Below the pieces are notes generated by a model that was given only the letters and a program-made list of their open reading frames with translations, was not told the DNA's origin and did no database searches. Both the position numbers and the translations under genes were made by a program. A DNA stretch of 64,000 bases from Streptomyces purpureus (GTDB lineage Bacteria > Actinomycetota > Actinomycetes > Streptomycetales > Streptomycetaceae), in contig NZ_BMQQ01000009.1 in assembly GCF_014648195.1 (NCBI RefSeq), forward strand, positions 168,938 to 232,937, written 5' to 3'. This document shows, in pieces, positions 58,146 through 64,000 of the stretch (position 1 is its first letter; the number at the start of each line of letters is the position of its first letter).

Positions 58146-58425
58146 TGAGTGATCGCCCTCGCGTCGCTTGTCCCTGGGAGCCCTGTGCTCCTGGTGTGGC
58201 GACGACGGCATGAAGCTACGTGTGGCGCCGGAGAGTGACGAGAGCAATGCGCTCTGTTTGGCCGGAACTTGACTTTCCGTGGCGCGAAATATGCTTTCCG
58301 TGTTACGGAAGGGTGAACGGTATGGCCCGGCGAGGGCCGATCGAACCACGATGCGGGGCGCCACGAGCGCACCGATAATCTGACTCCCGTCAACAAGGGC
58401 ACCAGAGAACACAGGGGTGGATGCA

Positions 58426-58641
58426 GTGGCGGACATCGAGTCGGCACGCAAGGCGTTCGAGCGGTTCGACGTGGACGGCGACGGTCAGATCACGGCCGCG
58501 GAGTACAAGAGCGTCATGGCGCAGCTGGGCGACTTCCACGTCACCGAGCCGGTGGCGCAGGCCGTCATCAACGCCCAGGACGGCAACGGCGACGGCAAGC
58601 TGACGTGGGACGAGTTCTGGACGCACCTCAACAAGGCGTGA
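58426..58641 (+). CDS. cabC: EF-hand calcium-binding protein CabC
   Basis: 71 residues from a GTG at 58426 with AGGGG upstream; a GTG three codons earlier is possible. Two EF-hands with complete calcium loops: DVDGDGQITAAE (with DxDxDG spacing) and DGNGDGKLTWDE. Matches the small cytosolic CabC of S. coelicolor (SCO5464), reported to buffer calcium and affect sporulation and aerial growth. Divergent from the cyclodipeptide operon; 280 bases separate the starts. Confidence 0.93.
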   Translation: MADIESARKAFERFDVDGDGQITAAEYKSVMAQLGDFHVTEPVAQAVINAQDGNGDGKLTWDEFWTHLNKA

Positions 58642-58966
58642 GGCTGGGGGGCTTGGCGGCAGGCGGTCTGGCGGCGGTGGCTCCGGCCTGAGCGGTCGTG
58701 ACGTCAGGCGGGTCTGGCCGCAGCGGGTTTGCCGGGGGCCTGCTGCATCGGCTCTGGCCCCGGCGGCCCGGCCGCAGCGGGCGTGACTTCAGGCAGGTCT
58801 GATCGCGACACGGCATGGTCCTCGACAGGGCCTCATGTCAGCCGGGTTCGGCTCGGCCTGAACGGGCCTGGCCGCAGCCGCCCTGGCCTGATTGGGCCCA
58901 CAGGCCCAACCTCGTCGAGAGGCCTGACGGCGCCTGACGGCGCCGTCCGCCCGCCGCCCCCCCCCG
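58642..58966. repeat. 325-base gap with imperfect direct repeats
   Basis: No convincing gene. A 29-base unit at 58693-58721 recurs at 58778-58806 with five mismatches (core CGTGAC, TCAGGC, GGTCTG; 85-base period). GC-rich inverted repeats such as GGGCC-type stems occur near 58890-58915, and an eight- to nine-C run sits near 58960, next to the Crp/Fnr gene stop. These may form the end of both transcription units, cabC and crp-like, or be protein-binding repeats. Confidence 0.45.
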
Positions 58967-59662
58967 TCAGCGGCCGCCCGCCGCCCGTGCGGCCAGCTTC
59001 GCCGGGGACAGGACGACCACCGCCCGGCGACGGGTTTCCACCGCACCCTCCTCGCGGAGCGTGCGCAGCGCCCGGGCCGCCGTGCGGGGCGACACCCCGA
59101 GCGCGTCGGCCAGTTCGGTCTGGGTCAGCCCGACCGGTGGCGTCCGCGTCGGCACCGGGCCCTGCCCCGATCCGTACGCGAGCAGTTCGAGCAGGAGCGC
59201 GGCGAGCCGGTCCGGGGTGTCCCGTACCGCCGTACGCAGCCTGCTCCGGTCCGAGGCGCGCAACCGGTCGGCGACCACGCCGAGCAGGGCGAGCGCAGCG
59301 CCGGGCGCCGACTCCAGATGGCGCAGGAAGGCCTCGCGGGTTATCACCCGCAGCCGCACCCGGCTGCCCGCCGTCACCCGGGCGAGCCGGGGATGCCCGT
59401 CGATCGCGGCCAGTTCGCCGACGACCGAGCCCGGTCCGCGCAAGGACAGCAGCACACCCCGGCCGTCCGAGTCCGGCAGGGCGACCTTGACCCAGCCGTC
59501 CAGGATCAGCAGCACATGGCGGGACTCCTCCTCCTCACGCAGCAGCAGTTCGCCCGGCTCCTTCGAGGCCGGTGTGCCGAGCCGCAGCACCTGGTCGAGC
59601 TCCGCCCCGCGCAGCCGGGCCAGATAGCTGTCCGGATTCCCGCCGGTCGTCCCGGTCGTCAT
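58967..59662 (-). CDS. Crp/Fnr-family regulator with cNMP-binding-type domain
   Basis: 231 residues from an ATG at 59662 (GGGAGG seven bases away); an ATG six bases earlier is too close to the ribosome site. Cyclic-nucleotide-binding fold at about residues 25-140. The phosphate-binding cassette is partly kept: GELAAIDGHPRLARVTA has Gly-Glu-Leu (82-84) and Arg92, but Leu93 replaces the Ser/Thr that contacts the cyclic nucleotide phosphate in Crp. C-terminal winged helix: GLTQTELADALGVSPRTAARAL. It is divergent from the cyclase-like/ATPase/effector operon with 123 bases between starts, so it is the likely regulator of that operon. Confidence 0.9.
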   Translation of the reverse strand: MTTGTTGGNPDSYLARLRGAELDQVLRLGTPASKEPGELLLREEEESRHVLLILDGWVKVALPDSDGRGVLLSLRGPGSVVGELAAIDGHPRLARVTAGSRVRLRVITREAFLRHLESAPGAALALLGVVADRLRASDRSRLRTAVRDTPDRLAALLLELLAYGSGQGPVPTRTPPVGLTQTELADALGVSPRTAARALRTLREEGAVETRRRAVVVLSPAKLAARAAGGR

Positions 59663-59785
59663 CGCCATGACCTCCCGCCCCGGGGCCCCAACGGCGGCCC
59701 GGACTGCCCGTGTTGAACACGCCATCTGACATTGTCGCCCCCTCGCGGCCGACCGACGATGAGGAGGAACGCTCAAGGAGGCACT

Positions 59786-60508
59786 GTGCACACGGATGAG
59801 GCGGACGCCCGACGGGATCTGCTGCTGATCGACACCGAGGACTCCAAGTCCCGCAACGACAAAGGGCTGACCGCGGTGAGCGAGGCCCTCGACACGGTGA
59901 TGTACGCCCTGCTCGACGCGGCCGGCGCCCGCCCGGACCACTGCGTGATCGCCTACCGTGGCGACGGCGCGCTCGTCGCCGTCGACCCGCGGGTACCGCT
60001 GCCCGTCCTGCTGCGGACCCTGCTCGTCACCGTGCCGGACGAGCTCGACGACCACAACCGGCGCACGCCCGGCCCGCCGGTACGCCAGCGCTTCGTACTG
60101 CACCGTGGCGCGGTGACGTTCCGCAAGGACGACGTCCTCGGCTTCGCGGTCAACGACGCCTTCGTCCTGCTCGGCAGCGACCCGCTGAAGCGGCGGCTGC
60201 GCGAGCGGCCCGAGGACGCCTTCGCGCTCTGCGTCTCCCAGGCCGTCTACGACGAGGCCGTCCGCCCCGACCACAAGGGCATCCGGCGCGAGCGCTTCCA
60301 CCAGATCCTCGTGCGAAGCCGTGACGAGACCTTGCTGGGCTGGCTGTACGGCGAGAAACCCGCCGCCGCCGTCCCCTCCCACGCGGAGCCGTGGCGCGGG
60401 ACGACCGCCGCCACCGTCACCGTCCGGGACATCCACGGCGGCGACAACATCATCGGCAACGTCTTCCACGGCGCCGTACACCACGGCGACGCGGGCCCGG
60501 AGGACTGA
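59786..60508 (+). CDS. Class III nucleotide-cyclase-like protein with C-terminal docking motif
   Basis: 240 residues from a GTG after AAGGAGG. Residues 10-190 look like a cyclase homology domain: Asp16 (LLLIDTEDS) and Asp60 (AYRGDGALVAVD) fit the two metal-binding aspartates, and GFAVNDAF aligns with the G-x-x-V-N-x-A-x-R motif, retaining Asn123. The transition-state Arg four residues on is Val127, so catalysis is uncertain. After a linker, residues 215-229 are DIHGGDNIIGNVFHG, matching the ATPase N-terminus. First gene of a three-gene unit ending in a Pycsar-type membrane effector. The assignment rests on motifs; a structural search would settle it. Confidence 0.7.
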   Translation: MHTDEADARRDLLLIDTEDSKSRNDKGLTAVSEALDTVMYALLDAAGARPDHCVIAYRGDGALVAVDPRVPLPVLLRTLLVTVPDELDDHNRRTPGPPVRQRFVLHRGAVTFRKDDVLGFAVNDAFVLLGSDPLKRRLRERPEDAFALCVSQAVYDEAVRPDHKGIRRERFHQILVRSRDETLLGWLYGEKPAAAVPSHAEPWRGTTAATVTVRDIHGGDNIIGNVFHGAVHHGDAGPED

Positions 60509-60509
60509 C

Positions 60510-62594
60510 ATGGCGTCGGACGAGAGGGACCCCGGCGGCCGCGCCGCCGGCCGGGGCCGCCGCACCGAGCGCGGCCCGCGCGCCGCCCTGACCCTTCAGG
60601 ACATCCACGGCGGCCGCAACACCATCGGGAACGTCTACCACGGCGGTTACACCCACACCACGTACGTCCAGAGTGCCGACGCCCTGCCCCTGCTCGCCGG
60701 CACGATCAGCAAGGAACGCATCGCGGCCGTCGCGCGCGAGTACGCTCCCGGCCCCCGGCACGGCCACGCCCGGCAGGTCCTCGACGAGCAGCGCGTCGCC
60801 GTGCTGCGCGGGCAGCCGGGCACCGGGCGTACGACCGCGGCGATCCGGCTGCTGTCCGAGGCCACCGACCGGGAGATCTTCCGGCTCCCGGAGACCGCGG
60901 CCCCGATGGACGAGCTGGCCCGCCACTCCGGACCCGGCGGCTTCGTCCTGCCGCTGGCCAAGGACGGCGAGCCGCTGACCCGCACCACCCTGGAGGCGCT
61001 GGGCGCGCTGCTCCACGAACGCGACCAGTACGCGGTGATCGTCACCGACTACGGCGTACGCCTCAGCGACGTACCCAGCGTCGCCTGGGAGCCGGCCGCC
61101 CCTGAGGTCGTCCTCGGCCGGCATCTGCGGCTGCGGCTGGGCGACGACACGTACCACCGGCACGGGCAGGGCCTGCTCCAGCTCCCGGAGACCGAGGCCT
61201 TCCTCGACTCACCGCCCCGGCCGCGGGACTGCCGGGAGTACGCCACCATGCTGGCGTGCCACCACCACGGCACCGTCCCCCGCTCGGCGCTCGCCGCCTA
61301 CGCGATCCGTACCGACCGCAGGAGGGTCGCGGACGCCTTGGGCAACTCCCATGTCTCGCTCTGGGACAAGGCGTTCCTCATCGCGCTCGCCTTCCTCGGC
61401 CCGGCGCCTTACCCGCTGCTCGTCGAGTGCGGCGATCAGCTCGCCGAGCTGCTGTACGCGAAGGAACGCGGCCGCCCGGAACCACGCGGCACCCTCTTCG
61501 ACCCGGACCGGCTGCCCCGGCTGCTCGGCCTGGCCCACGCGGAGCTGATCCCGGCCGAGGGCACGCAGTGGGAGGGCCACCCCAGGGAGCTGGTCGCCTT
61601 CCGCGACCCGGACGACGTCCTCCATGTGCTGTCGCAGCTCTGGTTCGAGCACCCGGTGGTGCGGGGCCCGCTCAAGGAGTGGCTGGGCGGACTGGTGCCG
61701 CTGGGGGAGAACCCCGCCGTGCCGTTCCATCTTCTCGACCCCGCCGAGACCGCCCTGATGGACGGCCTGGGGGTGCTGACCGCCCTGGATCTGCGCGGGG
61801 TGGCCCGGCCGATGCTCGTCGACTGGGCCGGGAGCGAGAACGAGTCGACGGCCGCGGTCGCGGCGAACGCGCTGGGGCTGGCCGTGGGGGGCGACCAAGC
61901 GAGGGGCACCCAGGTCCTGGAGCTGTTGCGGGAGTTTCCCGAACGCGGTTCGCACTACCGCTGGGCGGCGCTGATCACCCTCCAGTGGTTCGACGGAACC
62001 CGCCATGGGGAGGTGCTCGACCTGCTGGAGCCGCTGATATGGCCGGAGGAGCACGAGCCGGACGAGGACGGGGCGGTGACGGAGGCGAGTCTGCACGGCA
62101 CCGCCGGGTACGTCCTGTCCGAACTCGGTGTGACGGCGGACCCCGAGGGTGTCGCCGCCATCGTCGCCCGGGTGCACGAGTGGGTCACCCACCCCGAGGC
62201 CCGGCGGCAGCAGGTCGCCCTGGAGGTCCTGTGCCGGGCTCATGCCTGCACGCTGGACGACTATCCGGACGCCGAGCCCCTGCTGTTCGAGGTACTCCTC
62301 GACGCCGATCTCCCGTTCCCTGAGCGGACCAGGCGCGAGGCCCGCGCGATCTGGCACAAGGCCCTGTACGACCGGACCAACGAGCCGCATCTGATCACCG
62401 CACTCGCCGCCACCCTGCGGTATCCCCGCGCCCGCGACCAGGTCGCCCGGCTCGTCCCGGACCGCCCCGACCGCGTACGGCTCGCGACTGTCCTGGACGC
62501 CCTCACGGCTGCCGACCCCGCACTCGAAGAACACGCCGCACCGCTGCGCGCCGCCCTCGCGGCCGCGCCGGACCCGACCGGAGGCACCCCATGA
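60510..62594 (+). CDS. P-loop ATPase with helical-repeat tail and N-terminal docking motif
   Basis: 694 residues from an ATG at 60510 (GGAGG upstream), one base after the cyclase-like stop. Residues 31-45 are DIHGGRNTIGNVYHG, then about 30 residues, then an ATPase core: Walker A GQPGTGRT at 101-108 with Arg instead of the invariant Lys, and Walker B YAVIVTD near 175-181. The rest (about 270-690) is helical, with repeated Leu/Ala-rich helices like HEAT or armadillo repeats (MLVDWAGSENESTAAVAANALG; EARRQQVALEVLCRAHA). The architecture resembles a STAND/NLR-like sensor: docking tag, NTPase, repeats. The family name is not recognised. Overlaps the effector by four bases. Confidence 0.7.
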   Translation: MASDERDPGGRAAGRGRRTERGPRAALTLQDIHGGRNTIGNVYHGGYTHTTYVQSADALPLLAGTISKERIAAVAREYAPGPRHGHARQVLDEQRVAVLRGQPGTGRTTAAIRLLSEATDREIFRLPETAAPMDELARHSGPGGFVLPLAKDGEPLTRTTLEALGALLHERDQYAVIVTDYGVRLSDVPSVAWEPAAPEVVLGRHLRLRLGDDTYHRHGQGLLQLPETEAFLDSPPRPRDCREYATMLACHHHGTVPRSALAAYAIRTDRRRVADALGNSHVSLWDKAFLIALAFLGPAPYPLLVECGDQLAELLYAKERGRPEPRGTLFDPDRLPRLLGLAHAELIPAEGTQWEGHPRELVAFRDPDDVLHVLSQLWFEHPVVRGPLKEWLGGLVPLGENPAVPFHLLDPAETALMDGLGVLTALDLRGVARPMLVDWAGSENESTAAVAANALGLAVGGDQARGTQVLELLREFPERGSHYRWAALITLQWFDGTRHGEVLDLLEPLIWPEEHEPDEDGAVTEASLHGTAGYVLSELGVTADPEGVAAIVARVHEWVTHPEARRQQVALEVLCRAHACTLDDYPDAEPLLFEVLLDADLPFPERTRREARAIWHKALYDRTNEPHLITALAATLRYPRARDQVARLVPDRPDRVRLATVLDALTAADPALEEHAAPLRAALAAAPDPTGGTP

Positions 62595-63100
62595 CCGCTC
62601 CCGTGCCCACACCCGCGGCCGAGCTGGCCGTACGGCTCCTCGACGAGACCCGGCGGGAGGTCTCCCAGGCCGACGTGAAGGCCTTCGGCCTGCTGACCGT
62701 GGCCGGCACCACCGGAGCCGTGGCCGCCGGGGCGCTCACCGGAGCGCACTGGCAGCCGGGCCGGCTGAGCTGGCCTGCCGAGATCCTGTGGTGGACGGCC
62801 TGCGCGGGCTGGCTCTTCGCGCTGCTCCTCCTGCTGGCCGCGGTCACCCCCCGCCAGCTGCGCGCCGACTGGAGCCCGGGCCACCCCATCGCCTACTTCG
62901 GCCACATTCACCGCACCGGCGGCGGCGCGGCCCTGACCGCCGCCCTAGCGGCGACGGCGGAGGACCCCATGACCGGTCTCGCCGCCGAACTCCACGCCGT
63001 GAGCCGCATCGCCGTGGCCAAACTCCGCTGCGTCCACGCGGCGGTCCTCGCCTACGTAACGGCCGTACTACTCCTGGCCCTGGCCGCCCTGATCGGCTGA
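62591..63100 (+). CDS. Pycsar-type transmembrane effector (DUF5706-like)
   Basis: 169 residues; the ATG overlaps the ATPase stop (ATGA). Pattern of the Pycsar_TM family: LAVRLLDETRREVSQADVKA before membrane helix 1 (about 31-50), WWTACAGWLFALLLLLAAVTP as helix 2 (65-86), a loop with YFGHI, a soluble helix carrying SRIAVAKLRCVHAA, and helix 3 (148-169). In known Pycsar defence, such proteins open the inner membrane when a phage-induced cyclic pyrimidine nucleotide binds. Here it lies behind a cyclase-like protein and an ATPase, which suggests a related abortive system. Defence has not been shown from sequence. Confidence 0.82.
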   Translation: MTAPVPTPAAELAVRLLDETRREVSQADVKAFGLLTVAGTTGAVAAGALTGAHWQPGRLSWPAEILWWTACAGWLFALLLLLAAVTPRQLRADWSPGHPIAYFGHIHRTGGGAALTAALAATAEDPMTGLAAELHAVSRIAVAKLRCVHAAVLAYVTAVLLLALAALIG

Positions 63101-63188
63101 GCCCTGGGGCCCAGCCAATCGCCTCAGCACTCGATGATGCCTAAACCCGGCGTTGCTCCCGGAAATGGTCGCGTGGCAGCATGCGCGA

Positions 63189-63722
63189 GTGAATGCGAAC
63201 GGGGACGACATATCGAAGCCTCAACGGCTTTCGAATCTGAGCGAGTTGGGGGAAGTGCCGGTTCCGAAGTACCAGCTGCAGCTGAAGCAGCTGAAGGTGC
63301 CGGTGGCCCAGCCTGCGCCGACGGGGACCGTACCGGATGGGAAATCGGCCGGCGAGGTAGCGGCCGCGCGGCGGGAGTTTGCGCGGTTGCTCGGCGAATT
63401 CCGGCGTACTGCCGTGCTGGTGCCGTTCGACGACTACGGGAGTCTGTGGACCGCGGATTTCAACGGGGTGCGGTGCATCTGTGCGTTCTCGGACGATGAG
63501 GCGCTGGCGCGGTTCGCGGTCGCGCGGGGGGACGCTGGGCGTGAGTGGACGTACAGGACGATTCTGGGCGCGCGACTGCAATCACGGGCTCCACGCTACG
63601 AGGGGATACTCACTCCCGCGTCACCGTGGTGCTGGAGAACACGGGAGTGGGCAGGGGAACATCGTACGGCGGCCGGGCCAGGGCCTCATGAAGCATCGCC
63701 AGTACGACATCCGTGTGCGTGA
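63189..63722 (+). pseudogene. Truncated small protein, SseB-N-like (probably disrupted 3' end)
   Basis: From a GTG at 63189 the frame encodes NANGDDISKPQRLSNLSELG, a Gln/Lys/Pro linker, then EFRRTAVLVPFDDYGSLWTA, GVRCICAFSDDEALARFA and WTYRTILGAR, an alpha/beta segment like the N-terminal domain of SseB/SAV-type proteins common in Streptomyces. After about position 63580 the sequence (QSRAPRYEGIL onward) loses coding character and the expected C-terminal half is missing. This breakpoint lies 225 bases before the IS3 element, so an IS-associated rearrangement probably cut the gene. A longer ATG or TTG start upstream is possible. Confidence 0.55.
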
Positions 63723-63768
63723 GCCCGACCATCGCCGCCCCGACCGCGAAGTTGCTGTCACGGGACAT
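63610..63768 (-). CDS. Short minus-strand coding-like fragment, unknown
   Basis: Reads MSRDSNFAVGAAMVGLTHTD... PPYDVPLPTPVF and ends at a TGA (63610-63612): 52 residues from an ATG at 63768. The open frame and amino acid use look coding and continue upstream as CPGSGGNFTPG to the edge of the IS element near 63805. It is probably the 3' end of a gene cut by the IS, or a small orphan gene. Not recognised. Confidence 0.35.
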   Translation of the reverse strand: MSRDSNFAVGAAMVGLTHTDVVLAMLHEALARPPYDVPLPTPVFSSTTVTRE

Positions 63769-63804
63769 GCCCGGCGTGAAGTTCCCCCCGCTGCCCGGAC
63801 AGCC

Positions 63805-64000
63805 TGATACTGGGACGGACGGTCCCGGAGGAAGCAGTTCCAGGTAGTGAGCAAGAAGAGCAATACGAGCAAGCGGTACACGCCCGAGTTCAAGTGCGAC
63901 GCGGTGGCTCTGGTGTACTCGTCGTGCAAGACGGTCACCGAGATCGCCCGGGACATCGGCGTCAGCCCCGAGGGACTGCGGAACTGGGTCAACCAGGACA
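63805..64000 (+). mobile_element. Left end of an IS3-family insertion sequence (continues beyond window)
   Basis: TGATACTGGGACGGACGG at 63805 begins with TG, as IS3-family ends do, 42 bases before a transposase OrfA start. Adjacent minus-strand and plus-strand reading frames are interrupted at or near this point. The right end lies outside the window, so the exact terminal repeat and target duplication cannot be defined here. Confidence 0.65.
63847..64000 (+). CDS. IS3-family transposase OrfA (5' part)
   Basis: From a GTG at 63847 with GGAGG about 20 bases before and AGGTA nearer: SKKSNTSKRYTPEFKCDAVA, then TVTEIARDIGVSPEGLRNWV, the helix-turn-helix (HTH_Tnp_1) that binds the element ends. 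Fifty-one codons are visible and the frame is open at the window end. In IS3 elements OrfA is fused to OrfB by programmed -1 frameshifting; that part is not visible. Confidence 0.9.
   Translation, partial: MSKKSNTSKRYTPEFKCDAVALVYSSCKTVTEIARDIGVSPEGLRNWVNQD

Noticed and set aside
58146..58451. N-terminal extension of the cyclodipeptide synthase to 341 residues
   Set aside because: The extension overlaps the cabC start and its promoter, has no domain, and the GTG at 58145 gives the exact length of AlbC-type enzymes with a ribosome site.
59786..63100. Canonical two-gene Pycsar or CBASS system
   Set aside because: There is an extra ATPase, the cyclase-like protein lacks the expected Arg, and no CD-NTase motif is present. 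It is therefore described as Pycsar-related only.

Overview
This is a high-GC actinobacterial chromosome segment, almost certainly from Streptomyces. Evidence: very GC-rich coding sequence with strong third-position bias, frequent GTG and TTG starts, purine-rich ribosome binding sites, and a gene order that I recall (from memory, not from a search) from the S. coelicolor SCO542x-546x region: pyk2-ackA-pta / pfkA, merR-trxA, glgB-mak-treS-glgE, glgP, glgX, cabC. No rRNA, tRNA or CRISPR array was found.

Layout. 0-6.4 kb: end of a DUF6230-like gene, then pyruvate kinase, acetate kinase and phosphotransacetylase on the minus strand, divergent from 6-phosphofructokinase through two promoters that share one -35 region. 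6.7-8.5 kb: an XRE-type membrane protein with a ricin-like tail and a second helix-turn-helix protein. 8.6-12.5 kb: a CitA/CitB (DcuS/DcuR)-type two-component pair divergent from a DctA-type dicarboxylate symporter. 12.6-16.7 kb: two NAD(P)-dependent enzymes, an Lrp/AsnC regulator, a frameshifted nitroreductase-hemerythrin fusion, and a MerR-thioredoxin pair. 16.9-19.1 kb: a HelD-like RNA polymerase helicase.

19.1-27.1 kb holds the GlgE alpha-glucan pathway: TreS converts trehalose to maltose, Mak makes maltose-1-phosphate, GlgE polymerises it and GlgB branches the product. GlgP (35.3 kb) and GlgX (47.2 kb) supply phosphorolysis and debranching. Between glgE and glgP lies an accessory block (27.4-35.1 kb): an NmrA-like reductase divergent from an AraC regulator, then a compact operon of an HpaB-family flavin monooxygenase, an MFS exporter, a PrnB-like heme enzyme and a PhzS-like flavin hydroxylase. 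It looks like an uncharacterised aromatic-metabolite pathway.

37.8-47.2 kb: a small membrane protein, an orphan NarL-type response regulator, a secreted M4 metalloprotease, and a gene graveyard at 41.2-42.4 kb (tetR, MFS and vapBC remnants). Then come a heterodimeric ABC exporter and a chimeric pseudogene that fuses an ABC ATPase to a LuxR-type DNA-binding domain. 49.5-56.2 kb: two L,D-transpeptidase lipoproteins, enoyl-CoA hydratase, an anti-sigma-type ATPase, a polysaccharide deacetylase homologue and a YVTN beta-propeller lipoprotein. 56.2-58.1 kb: a cyclodipeptide synthase with a CYP121-like P450, resembling the Mycobacterium tuberculosis mycocyclosin locus. 58.4 kb: the EF-hand protein CabC.

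59.0-63.1 kb contains the strongest candidate for an undescribed system. Three translationally coupled genes encode a class III nucleotide-cyclase-like protein, a P-loop ATPase with a helical-repeat tail, and a Pycsar-type transmembrane effector. They are divergent from a Crp/Fnr-type regulator. The cyclase-like protein ends, and the ATPase begins, with the same 15-residue Gly/Asn/His-rich motif, which suggests homotypic docking. The window closes with a disrupted small gene and the left end of an IS3-family element.
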